NCBI GenBank assembly: GCA_020747015.1
Contig: JAGTJM010000001.1
Span: 248,001 to 312,000, forward strand
Direction of reading: 5' to 3'
Length of the DNA stretch: 64,000 nucleotides
From: Pyrenochaeta sp. MPI-SDFR-AT-0127
Taxonomy: Eukaryota; Ascomycota; Dothideomycetes; Pleosporales; Cucurbitariaceae
The notes under the pieces were generated by a model that saw nothing but the letters and a program-made list of their open reading frames with translations, was not told the origin of the DNA and ran no database searches. Positions 22,053 through 32,687 of this stretch are shown here, in pieces. Within the stretch, counting starts at the first letter, position 1. Each line of letters opens with the position of its first letter. The translations under genes and the position numbers were made by a program.

Positions 22053-22925
22053 TAAGCTGACTGCAAGCACTCAATCAATGACTTGTATACTCATTACCAC
22101 AGAAGCGGCTCGGGAATCAGACAAAAGTTGTAGAGGGATACCGTCGTGTGCATTAACCAACTGTGTGGCTTCTGCCCAACCAATACTTTGCTGCCGCTTT
22201 TTAATCTTATGACATTTGCATGGTTGTGCAATTTGTAGCTTTGAGAACCCCTGTTTAAGCTTAGATATTGGGCCTCCAGAACAGAGACTACGTCTCTCCT
22301 GCAAGATAGAAACAAGAAAAGTCAAAAGTTGTCCAAAGTTCTCTGTTCACATGTTATCGTATCAATGAAGCCCTTCCAGCCTTGCTAGAGTGACATTCAA
22401 GCACATTCAGCTCCACTTGCAATACACGCAAAAGCCTGAAAATGTCTAAAGTGTAGTCAGACGGAGTCTCCTGTGGAGAAAGATTCGCGAGACGAAACCA
22501 AAGGCACGTGTCACACGATGAAATTGGGCAGCGGAGCATCCCACCATTACCGACTGGGCTTGGCGCTGCCACTTCATTCAGCACTGTATTGTTTTCGCCC
22601 TACACATTGTCAAAGAGCCCAGATAGCTCTCGCTCTTCCCAATAACAGCTTCTGTACCTGCATTACCCGCCTATAGTCTCGTTCCTGCTCTTTCGACCAC
22701 TGTCTGCACACACCGTACGTCAGACGTCCTCTGTGCCCCGCAACTTCGACCTTCACCGCCGTAACACTTTCACGAGGCAGTCCTCGCCCTGCCCAATGGC
22801 ACGATAGCATAGAATCCGACATATCTCCTCCCTCCACTATCTCCGATGCTCATTGTAGTGGTTGAACTCTATCAATACTGTTCGTGACATCCTTCAACCC
22901 TCCCCGCATCGAGAGGTTGGAGGAA
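22053..22925. other. Intergenic, no gene seen
   Basis: About 0.87 kb between two plus-strand genes. C/T-rich tracts from 22620 to 22900 resemble the leader of the following gene. No plausible coding frame or RNA gene. Confidence 0.5.
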
Positions 22926-25900
22926 ATGGAGGCCCAGGTACGTGTGCTCAACAAACAACTTCTAACAGCTCTGTTGGTGTTTTTGCTAATCTGCATACTC
23001 TTAGGTTGAAAATGCCATCGAAATTGCCTCCAATCCTACATCTAGCCAGCAGCTGCGAGGACAGGCCATAGACTACCTTAACCAACTCCGTACAGAAGGC
23101 TCTGCATGGCAAGCCGCCCTCACTCTCTTCACCCGCGATCCTCGTCCTACCGACTTCGTTCGCCATACGTCCCTCGACCTTGTAAATAATGCCGTCCAAG
23201 AGCACCGGCTCGATGAGCAGAGCCTCGCCTACATCAAAGACACACTCATGGGCCACATACGGCAGTCGTATGCACCAGGCAGTGGCGCTGCAGACACAAA
23301 TCACATCCAGAACAAGCTGATGCAGACTGTGACTTATCTCTTCGTAGCGTTATATCCCTCTGCATGGCAGTCCTTTTTCGACGACTTTCGCGCCTTGGCT
23401 GGTGACCAGGCAACCATCGGCAGTGTTAATACCGCCACTACGTTCCTGTACCTTCGCATGCTTGGCCAAGTCCACGACGAGATCGCCGATCAATTAGTTG
23501 CTAGGCCGGAGGATGAGAAGAAGCGAAATACCGAGTTAAAAGACCTCATCCGGCAGAGAGACGCCCAGAAAATCTCATTATCATGGCAAGAGGTCCTCGC
23601 CAAATGGAGGGAGTCCGACCTCGCCCTAGTAGAGATGTGTCTGAGGACTATCGGCCGCTGGGTCAGTTGGACAGACATAAATTTGATTGTGAACCAGGCA
23701 ATGATCGCCACCTTTCTTGAAATGGCCGGCCAGCAAGGCATCGCTGATCCCGAGAGCCCGGCTGGGAGGGTTCGTGACGCTGCAATCGATACGTTCTCCG
23801 AGATTGTAGGCAAGAAAATGAGCCCTGCGGATAAGATCGAGTTGATCATGTTCTTGAATCTTTCCGAGGTTGTCGGCCAGCTCATCACAAGTCCAGCACT
23901 AGCTGAATTTAACAGCCCAAATTATGACAACGATCTGGCAGAGACTGTGGCGAAGCTAGTCAATAACATTGTTTTTGACATTGTCAAAATTTTGGAGAAT
24001 GACTCCGTTGATGAGCAGACTCGACAGCGCGCCGACGACCTTATTCGCATATTCACTCCATATTTGCTTCGCTTCTTCGCCGACCAATACGATGAAGTCT
24101 GCTCCACTGTGATTCCGTCCCTAACCGATCTTCTCACTTTCCTTCGCAAGTTGCAGAAGAAGTCAGGGTCGGTACCTCCTCAATACGCCGCTGTCTTACC
24201 ACCAGTCTTAGACGCCATAATCGCGAAGATGAAATACGATGAGACGGCAGACTGGGGCGAAGAAGGCGAGCAAACGGATGAGGCCGAGTTCCAAGATTTG
24301 CGTAGGCGTCTACATGTCCTACAGCAAACGGTGACAGCTATCGATGAACCCTACTATGTCGAAACTCTCAGCCGTGTTGTCAACGGCACGTTTGGCCGCT
24401 TATCACAGGGCGACCAAACCCTGAACTGGCGCGAACTCGAACTAGCATTGCACGAGATGTATCTGTTTGGAGAGTTGGCCATTCGGAATCAAGGACTTTT
24501 CGCGAAGCGTGAACCTTCATCCATTGCTGCTCAGCAGCTTGTGGTTATGATGAATAGCATGATTGATTCTGGTGAGTTGACCAAGGCATGGCGAATGCAT
24601 GCAATGTATTCTAACACAGCACCAGGTCTTGCAAGTTACCCACATCCCGCTGTTCAGCTTCAATACATGGAGATATGTGTTCGGTACTATCAATTCTTCG
24701 AGCAAAACCCGCATTTCATTCCCAAAGTCCTCGAGAATTTCGTACAGCTTACCCACAACAACCACATCAAAGTTCGCTCGCGATCGTGGTACCTCTTCCA
24801 GCGCCTCGTGAAGCACCTTCGGGCTCAGCTTGGAAATGTGTCGTACAACATCATTCAGGCAGTCGGTGACCTACTCGCGATTAAGGCTGAGCTGCCAGAC
24901 ACTTCCGAAGATGAGATGTCTTCTGACGAAGAGGACCAGTCTGCAGATGCACTTTTTAATTCGCAGCTTTATTTGTTTGAGGCTGTTGGATGCATTGCTT
25001 CATCAAACACAGTCTCAGTCGAGAACAAGAAGCTTTATGCACAAACAATCATGAGCCCACTGTTCGCCGACTTGGAGCAGACCCTGTCTCAAGCAAGGAA
25101 CGGTGATGAGCGAGCCATTCTCCAAATCCATCACATTATCATGGCACTGGGAACACTAGCTCGTGGCTATTCCGATTGGGTCCCATCAAATAACAATAGT
25201 GCTGTGCCGCAAAGCGAAGTCGCTGATGAGTTTATCAAAGCTTCTGAAGCCATCCTTGTAGCCCTTGAGTCTCTGAATACATCTGGGTCGATCCGTCACG
25301 CGGCGCGTTTTGCATTCTCGCGCATGATCGCTGTCCTCGGATCACGACTTTTGCAGCAACTGCCTTCATGGATTGAAGGGCTACTGTCACTCAGCTCTTC
25401 CATGGATGAGATCAGCACATTCCTCAAGGTTCTAGGCCAAATCATCTTCACCTTCAAGTCGGAAATTGCTGGCATATTAGACACAGTCATGACGCCAGTT
25501 CTTCAGCGTATCTTTACTGCACTTGCAGTAACACCTTCGGGCACAGATGACGAGATCCAATTAGCAGAACTCCGGCGAGAGTACCTTAACTTCATCACTG
25601 TGGTTCTCAACCATGGGCTTGGCTCTGTGCTCGTCAGTAACGGTAAGCATTTGTTCCATTTCACACTTCAATGCTAATCTTGTACAGCAAACCAAGCAAC
25701 GTTCGAACCTATTATCTCGTCAATTGAGACTTTTGCTCGCGACACCCACGACTATCCCACTGCCCGTCTTGCCATTTTTGTGCTTATCCGCATGATCTCT
25801 GTCTGGAGTGGCCCGGACAAGGTTGGTCCCGGCGCGAATACCGCTTCTACGTCTCCCGTTACCACACAAGCACCATTGCCAGGATTCGACAATTATGTCA

Positions 25901-26202
25901 TTGAGCGCTTCTCTCCACTCGCATGGTCAATTCCAGCATCTCCGGGATTTAATTCCAAAGATGCACAGGCGAAACAGGTACTCTATGAGGCTGCCAACCT
26001 TCAGACCGAGATCATCAAAAAAATTGGGGAGCCTTATGTCGAGCGCCTGAAGAATGACCTTAGCGGCATGGGAATGGGCGACGATGGCGTTGACCAGTAC
26101 TTGCGCACACTCGCAGGTGCTTTCGAAGGCCCAAAGAAAGAGAAGGAGTGGAGGAACTTCTTCACCCAATTTGTCGACCGTATGTTGTCTGGCAGGGCAT
26201 AG
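22926..26202 (+). CDS. los1: tRNA exportin Los1 (exportin-T)
   Basis: Four exons by my reading: 22926-22937, 23005-24571, 24626-25642, 25688-26202, giving 1036 aa. The first exon holds just four codons (MEAQ); a 67-base intron follows, then VENAIEIASNP. The middle intron (24572-24625, GTGAGT..CTAAC..CCAG) is 54 bases with no in-frame stop, so reading through it merely inserts 18 residues between MIDS and GLASYPHP; family continuity favours splicing. The protein is all-helical HEAT-repeat type with the Xpo1-like N-terminal region (QNKLMQTVTYLFVALYP, SWQEVLAKWRESDL) and the characteristic PAVQLQYMEICVRYYQFFE. Known role: Ran-GTP-dependent export of mature tRNA from the nucleus. Convergent with the ABM-like gene. 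Confidence 0.95.
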
Positions 26203-26423
26203 CAATCTTGACATCAAACTCAGGTTTAACAAGGGACGGCTGATATCGGTATTTGCCAATTGGCACGGCGAAATAGTTCTCGGCATGGGAAGGTGGCATA
26301 ATGTGCATCGTAGCGGGCGCCAATGGAGGAAGGCATTTGGCATGTTTTCGTGATAACCCTCAATATAGCAAACTCCTGTGTAGCTGGAGTACAGAATAGA
26401 CACTTTCATAAAGTAAAAAACCT

Positions 26424-27295
26424 TCAAATTCTCGCTTTGTCATCTATTTTCCTTTCCCCAGCGTAACCAGTGCTCCGATGTAACCAACCCTTCCCATTCG
26501 GGACATAAAGCCTCTGCTCCATCGCCCGGACATGTCCCTTGTTTGCCACCCAGAAATTATTGACATCCTCTCTTCTGACAAACTTCTCCATGCTTTCTCT
26601 ACTGCTCCACCGCCCATAGATTCGCGCTCCAACATTGTCATCGAGACTTTTGAAAGCAGTGTAGGTCAGGGTGCCATCTACACCTTCCACGCCATTGACC
26701 AATTTAGCCAAAGAGGATATCAGGGCAGCAAGCGACGATGCAGAGACGCACGTAATGCGTATGTCTTGCATGACTTCTGCCGGGGCCTGAGTATGCGAAG
26801 CATCCAAAAAGCCGGCCACGAGACGATAGTGATTTAGATCCAGCCCGGTTGTACTCGCCGCCGGAATCTTTTCCAGGAATTTCTGCATCGCTGGAGAGGC
26901 GAGGTGGGTCTCGTACAAGTCCTTTATTCCTTCAATGTCAGCTTAGGCTCTGCTCCCTTGTACGATCCTTGTCGTGTTGCACAGATTAGAGCGGGTGGAA
27001 GTACAGACCGAGCGCGTTCCGTATACTTCAAAGGCGAACATGCTTGTTGTTTTGGAGAAGTCGTGGGCGTAATCCATGGGGATGCCGAAGTAGTAGGACT
27101 TGGTCGATGGTTCGGAGGATGAGACGTATGTTGCGAGATCGTCGTAGGCTGCTTGCCACTATTTTGTTCTTGTAAGCAGCTCTGTGTCTATGTTGTGTTG
27201 GAGCATGGGGATGGGTTGATATGAGAGTGATTGTTTACATCGTTGTACTTGTCTGGGACGAAATTGCAATTTGCAAAGAGATAGAAGTCATCCAT
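26424..27295 (-). CDS. ABM-like dimeric alpha/beta-barrel protein (234 aa)
   Basis: Three exons: 27295-27239, 27158-27009, 26921-26424. Introns of 80 bases (GTAAAC..AATAG) and 87 bases (GTCTGT..TAAAG) join MDDFYLFANCNFVPDKYND to WQAAYDDLATYV and GTRS to DLYETHLASPAM. Two ferredoxin-like halves are visible. The first contains SSEPSTKSYYFGIP and FAFEVYGTRSDLYETHLASPAMQKFL, the pattern of the antibiotic-biosynthesis-monooxygenase fold. The second contains ITCVSASSLAALISSLAKLV, then SLDDNVGARIYGRWSSRESMEKFVRRED. The biochemical role is not predictable: family members include cofactor-free monooxygenases and heme- or quinone-acting proteins. It is divergent from a short-chain dehydrogenase, so the two may serve one pathway. 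Confidence 0.8.
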
Positions 27296-27586
27296 ATTTG
27301 TGGACGAGTTTGTTACTTCAGAGGAGACTTGATAATGTAGAGGTTTGGAGATGTAATAATTAATTGATCTGACACTTTCTCAAGGTAACCTTCGTCAACA
27401 TTTTTGTGCTGGGCAAGCATATGGAGAACTTTATAAGATCTTCTCAGCTCCTCCTTCTCAACTAACACCTTACATCCGCGTCTACACATCCGCAAATACA
27501 CTTTCTGTAATTCCCATTCGGCTCATTCACTGCAATTGCTTCTCTACTGATTACTCTTTCAGGGGGCTTGCATAAGCGTGTAGATC

Positions 27587-27602
27587 TGCGGCCCCCCGCA
27601 GT
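27587..27602. promoter_or_regulatory. CGG-N4-CCG palindrome, candidate Zn2Cys6 site
   Basis: The 16 bases read CTGCGG-CCCC-CCGCAG, a perfect six-base inverted repeat with a four-base spacer. Inverted CGG triplets are the classic target of fungal Zn2Cys6 activators. No such activator gene is in the window, and the site is unproven. It could also form a short hairpin. Confidence 0.45.
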
Positions 27603-28075
27603 TCTTAGCTCCCGCTTGATGTGGAGAGAACTTGATCACTACACCTCGGATCCTGCTCCGCGGCCTTGAAATTACACCAGAGATGTACGGATATGGCTCA
27701 ATGTAAGACGTGAGCCGCTATGTGATTGGGTTTCATTGGTATGCTGTCGGTAATACTTACCCGCTCGAGATCTTGCTCGTTCACAAGCAAACGTGCCGCC
27801 ATTCCTCAGCCAAATGTTTAGTAAGAGTGCTCTGAGGACTACAAGGCGCCAAGAAAGGGTAAAGCAGCCAGCGTCTGGGTTTAAAAATCCAATGGTAGGC
27901 GGGAGATGTTATCCGACTGGCTGGTGCGATGTTCTGAGAAGCTCTTGCTCAATGCGGGGTTTCGGGAAGGAACGTGAGGTACCACACATGTAGCACGCCT
28001 CGTGATAATATTGGCATTCCGGGAAACTCTAGCCGCGCATTATGAAGTCATTGTGGCTTGCTTTTTTTGGGCTTG

Positions 28076-28081
28076 TATATA
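28076..28081 (+). promoter_or_regulatory. TATA-like element of the SDR gene
   Basis: TATATA located 54 bases upstream of the start codon at 28130. A TATA element suggests regulated rather than constitutive expression; this is inference. Confidence 0.5.
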
Positions 28082-28129
28082 GGCCATGGTCGACGTTGTT
28101 GCTTTGGTAAGCTGTGAAGTATCGACAGA

Positions 28130-29329
28130 ATGGATTCCTCGCCTCGCGTAGCAATTGTGACTGGCGGGAATAGTGGCATGGGAATGGGAATAGTTCAGAA
28201 GCTTGTAACCCAAGGTTGGAACGTAGCAATTGCGGATATCAATGAGAGCAAGACATTTGCAGACGAACTGGGCAACGCATCGAGCTTCCACAAGTGCAAT
28301 GTCGCAGACTACGACAGGTACGTGAACCTTTGGGGATATTGGATAATGTTGACGACTAGAAAAGCCAAGCGGAGATGTTTCAGCAGGTATGGGATCGATA
28401 CGGACGTATTGATGCGTTGTGCGCAAATGCAGGTATTGTCGACAAGAGGTATAGTGGTCCACTGAAAGCATATTCCAACACTGGCTAATGACATGGAGCT
28501 CAATTTTTATATTCGAGCATCGGGATTCAGATACGTACGACAGCCCTTTTACCCAAATGATTGATCGCTGATTGATGAAGAATTCCACCGAAGCCCGACC
28601 TATCATGTACTGACGTAGACTACAAGGGTGTCGTCTATGGTACGCAGCTCGCGATCCATTTTATGCGGAAGAACAAGGTCCCTGGTGGGAAGATAATCGC
28701 TACGGCCAGTGTTGCTGCTATTGTTCCGCATGAAACATACCCAGAGTATGCTGGAGCCAAGGCAGCTGTAGTCAACTTTGTTAGAGCAACGGCACGCATA
28801 TTGAAAGATGTGAGTCCCATGGTACACGTTGAGTGTGGAAGGAGTTCTATCTGACAACTTGCAGAAAGAGAACATCACCATTAATGCTGTTTGCCCGGGT
28901 GAGAAGACCTTCTGAACACCCATGGACTTGAGAACTTGGTAAGCTGACACCGGCCAGGCATCGTTCAGACTTCCATCATACCACAAGAGATGGTAGATGC
29001 CGTGTCCGCGGAGTGGTAAGTCACAAGCCGACGGGTATAGACGCCTTCTGATAGCATCCAGCATGACGCCGGTTTCGACCGTCGTGGGCGCTTATGAGCG
29101 ATTTCTCGAGGACGAATCCCTCTATGGCAGAATTGTTGAGTGCTCGGCAGAGAAGCATTTCTTCTTGGAGCCACCAACACTTGCCAATGGCCGCGTCAGC
29201 AGACGAGCTGTCACTGTTTGGGACCCACTCTTCAAGATGTACGTCTCACCACCTTATCCTCGTTTAGCCACTGATGTATTGCCCAGGTACCATAAGGAGG
29301 GTTCCGGGTTGTCCGATGCCATTCCTTAG
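28130..29329 (+). CDS. Short-chain dehydrogenase/reductase (282 aa)
   Basis: Eight exons: 28130-28317, 28365-28448, 28499-28534, 28581-28809, 28865-28898, 28958-29015, 29062-29238, 29287-29329. The seven introns are 46-59 bases and two exons are only 34-36 bases. The Rossmann nucleotide-binding motif TGGNSGMGMGI is near residue 13, and Asp in ADIN after beta-2 suggests NAD(H) preference. The NAG motif is in ALCANAGIVDK. The catalytic pair is in YAGAK (Tyr-x3-Lys), with Ser in ATASVAA. INAVCPGIVQT follows, as in classical SDRs resembling 15-hydroxyprostaglandin dehydrogenase. The substrate is unknown. Its head-to-head partner is the ABM-like gene. Confidence 0.9.
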
Positions 29330-31469
29330 TCAAGGAAGTTATTGGTTAGATGTTGGCAATGTGACGCTGTTCATCTGAAACATTCTGTAGACGACTGTCA
29401 GCTGGGTCAAAGTACCGCCGAAGCAAGAGAGCGCAGATAAGGGAGAATCGAGTAGTCAGCATCAAAACATTGGCTGGGAGCATCCAAGGTCAGGATTCAT
29501 GTTACAATCACGTGTTAATATTGTCAGACATACACTTTGTGCTCATGAACAGTGTTGGACCTCGTCATCCAACCATGTCGGTTGCGTGTGCCAGATGATC
29601 GGTATATGCCATCCATGATAATGACAAGGTGTATTAGGCACAAGTAGGAACCGTACCATGACTCGGGAATGACCATAGCTCTCAACTTATCGATATCGAC
29701 ACCAGGGTTTTCACAAGATCAGATATGAAATGTTAATGTTTACATATTGCATGTGGGGTGCCAGGGGCAGGTTTGCGAAGCCACGCCCGAACCATCCAGA
29801 AGACTTGATCGCCAAGAACTTTCTCGTGTTTCCAGCAGATCGCAGTTGCTTAATCGGCAGAGAAAGCCGAGAACAGGAGTGTGGAGCCCAGCTGCTGCAA
29901 GAGCATGCTAGCTTGCACGAAAGAGTTCGGCCATTGAAAGTATGGTAGCCCAAGAGTAACCTTATGTGGAACGGCACCTCCTGGGACCGACATGGAAGCT
30001 CTATGGTGAGCAGCTGTGCGGTCGTATCCAATATGAGAGATTGGTTGGACCAACATGGAGCTGTAGACTTGCAGATAGTTGGTGTGTAGCGAGGGAATGG
30101 CTGCTGACGACATAATATTGAGCAATCTTGGAAAGACGACGTGCATTCCACAACAACCAGATGTTGAGAGATGAAGTGGCGCACGTTCTCCCTACGACGT
30201 TGAAGAAGTCCCAATGTTCGGAGGTTAGCAATGAGGGTTGGAACAGGGCTGAAAACCAGTCAAAGACTAGAACAGGCCGCCAGCAACCGGCAATCAAGAT
30301 GAGTCGAGCGCAACCAGGACCCAATGTTTGTGCATGTCTGACCCCTCCAGCTGACATGATGGTGGAGGGGCCTTGAAGGACGGGGCCGATAGGGGTGCGA
30401 ACTCGTCGGTGGCTTTATTGGCTTGGCAGCCGAATGTTGGACTGAGGCCGATATTGATCCTGCCAGGAACGTGGAGTGACAGCGCGGCTTTCATTGAGTG
30501 ACTATGCATCTGTGGGTTCGAGGTTTCAAACCCTTCTCAATAGTCGGTTCTTGTTAACGAATGGGTTGCCTGGAGCTGTGGGCAACCTGATACAATGTGC
30601 TGGCTGCATGGGGAGAAGGTTGGATGCTTTTCGAAGGCGCCCTAGTTCCGTGGCGGCAGCCCTGCAGTGATTGCGTGCCCTTTTTTAAACGACGCGGCTA
30701 GTGGGAGAAGCCTCTGCTGAACCCACCGAACGAGCGATGCTGCCGTGCACGCTGCACCTGTTTGCGACCATGGGAAGGGGATCGAGGTGCCAAGGGAGAA
30801 GAGCGGTCCCTGCAGCGCTGCCTTGGGCCAGAACGTGACCCAAAGCGGACTACCGACTTGATAGCTATATTGCCTTGCACAAGCCAATCCTCCACCCGCC
30901 TATCACAGCCCATCAACTCACCACCTCACAGCAATCAACTGGCCCAAGCTGCCATTACCCGACTCGCAATGCCAGTCGTTAGTCCAGCAATTGAGTCCTG
31001 CTGGCATCGCCGCCCACCATGGCTTGATTAACATGCCGGACATGGGGTCGTGGCTTGCAGCATGCGCAAGCGTCCATGGCAATTCATCATAAGGGATGCC
31101 TCTCTCTGCACAAGCTCTTGAGGCTGCCAAAGCAAACCAAGAACCCGGGGGACCCGTTTGGATTTACATTTTCTAGCGACGATCGACATCAATCCGCAGG
31201 CCGCCGCTTGCTCCCTCCAACTACAGTCACTCTTTTCTGTCCCATCACTTCGCCGACCGTTGTCTGTCCCTTGCCAACTGCAAACGAGCCTCGGAGGTTT
31301 TGCAAACTTGCTCAGCTTGTTGCAAAGGAACCGACAAACTTGATACTGCGCCCGCCTCACAGCAGATTTCCGCAGCTCGACTCTTCCAGATGGTCTGCTT
31401 GAGTCCGAAGCATCTCTGCGGATAATAATAGCATTGTTGAAAAAGCCCATCTTCGCAGTATTTTTGACA
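29330..31469. other. 2.1-kb intergenic region, no gene supported
   Basis: Between two plus-strand genes. The minus strand around 29711-30357 has overlapping frames of 98-167 codons in three phases without domains, signal peptide pattern or splice logic. I could not build a gene. The last ~500 bases are pyrimidine-rich and likely include the next gene's leader. Confidence 0.45.
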
Positions 31470-32687
31470 ATGGCTTCGCAGTGTTTCGCCAAGTGCGATT
31501 CAGGAACGACCGTGGTGTCGCACCATAAGGGCGCTCCCCTGCTGGTCTCAACAACGCGGAACAAGCAACTCATTAAGTGCCGTGGCTGCTCCTCTCACTC
31601 TACACAATCGTCACCTTCTGGCTTCCCCTCGCGCGCGCTGCTTTCGTTGCTCGTTGTATTATTATCGTGGACTTCCCTGTTCGTGGCCGTTTCCGCCTCA
31701 GAAGCACATGGTGATCGACCAGCACTATTGCTCGTGGCAGACGATCAGTCGTGGAAGGGATCGTCACTGCTCCTCGATCAGCGTCCGCCGCCGGTAGTCC
31801 CGTTATTGATGCCTCCTCTACACAGCGAAGAGGATGCTGCCACCCAAACGCTGTCTGCACCACCTTCAAAGCGCTCAATCATTACCGATCCTAATGTCGA
31901 CGAGCCCGATTTTGCCATCCCTAAGCCCTTCGATACCGGCCTATCAAACAACTTCACAAGCGCATGCGCAAGCTACCTCACTCGTCTGCGCACCAGCGAT
32001 GCGTTTAATAACTGCCACCCCTTTTCTTTGATGCTACAGGTGCGTTTCTTTGTCTCGTTTGATAGTTGCTTATCATGTGTATTTACTGACATTGTGGAGA
32101 CCTCTAGCGGTTTCTTCGACGCGTCAAAATCCTACCTTCGAATCACCCAGACACTGGACGCGACATGTGGGGTTAACTCAACGCAATGTAGATCAACTCT
32201 GGATAACTTTGCACGCGAGCTACTTTCAACAACTGCCTGCAAAACCGATTACACCAATGACAATCCGATAGTGGTCCAGGCATACAATGGCCTTGTGGCT
32301 TATCAGCCAGCCTACCAAGCAAGCTGCCTGCGGGATGACGAAGGAAACTACTGCTTCGCCAATGCCGTCAGTAACATGTCATCGCCCACCGACTCGTACC
32401 CGTACTACCTCGCAATCGGTCAAATGCTGCCTGGTGGGGCGCGACCAACCTGCAACACATGTTTGCAGGACGCCATGTCGGTATTTGCACATTACGGCAG
32501 CAACGCTACACAACCGGTTTCGAAGACATACACTGCTGCCGCACAGCAAATTTCCATATCCTGCGGCAAGACATTCGTAAACGTCACAGCGGCTCCCCTC
32601 AAAGGTGCTGCGACAACAACGTCAAGCGCACCATTGACCCCTACAATCACCCTGATTCTAATGTTCATACTTTACCTATTCCACTAA
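31470..32687 (+). CDS. GPI-anchored secreted protein (385 aa)
   Basis: Two exons, 31470-32039 and 32100-32687. The 60-base intron (GTGCGT..GTGGAG) has no in-frame stop; its removal joins FSLMLQ to TSSGFFDASKSYL. The first ATG places about 50 residues ahead of a strong hydrophobic segment (ALLSLLVVLLSWTSLFVAVSA), so it enters the secretory pathway by an internal signal or signal anchor. The mature part has regularly placed cysteines (SACASYL, NNCHPFS, ATCGVNSTQC, CNTCLQD), several N-glycosylation sequons and a hydrophobic end (LTPTITLILMFILYLFH) typical of a GPI-attachment signal. It resembles a fungal family of unknown function that I recall as DUF7729. Predicted location: plasma membrane or cell wall. 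Confidence 0.8.
   Translation: MASQCFAKCDSGTTVVSHHKGAPLLVSTTRNKQLIKCRGCSSHSTQSSPSGFPSRALLSLLVVLLSWTSLFVAVSASEAHGDRPALLLVADDQSWKGSSLLLDQRPPPVVPLLMPPLHSEEDAATQTLSAPPSKRSIITDPNVDEPDFAIPKPFDTGLSNNFTSACASYLTRLRTSDAFNNCHPFSLMLQVRFFVSFDSCLSCVFTDIVETSSGFFDASKSYLRITQTLDATCGVNSTQCRSTLDNFARELLSTTACKTDYTNDNPIVVQAYNGLVAYQPAYQASCLRDDEGNYCFANAVSNMSSPTDSYPYYLAIGQMLPGGARPTCNTCLQDAMSVFAHYGSNATQPVSKTYTAAAQQISISCGKTFVNVTAAPLKGAATTTSSAPLTPTITLILMFILYLFH

Larger units (their letters stand above)
27296..28129. promoter_or_regulatory. Shared promoter of the ABM-like and SDR genes
   Basis: An 834-base region between divergent start codons. It contains a perfect CGG-N4-CCG palindrome (27587-27602) and a TATA-like element 54 bases before the SDR start. 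No coding frame with recognisable features. Confidence 0.55.

Noticed and set aside
26922..27238. Pseudogene interpretation of the ABM-like gene
   Set aside because: The apparent stops fall inside two introns with good borders; the joined frame is complete.
29711..30357. Overlapping minus-strand frames of 98-167 codons, possibly a decayed gene
   Set aside because: Three phases overlap, no domain or splice path links them, and no homology is recognisable.
30505..30530. GGTTCGAGG-type tRNA B-box (also at 50491 and near 62269, minus)
   Set aside because: The T-stem does not pair and no acceptor or anticodon arm can be drawn around any of them.
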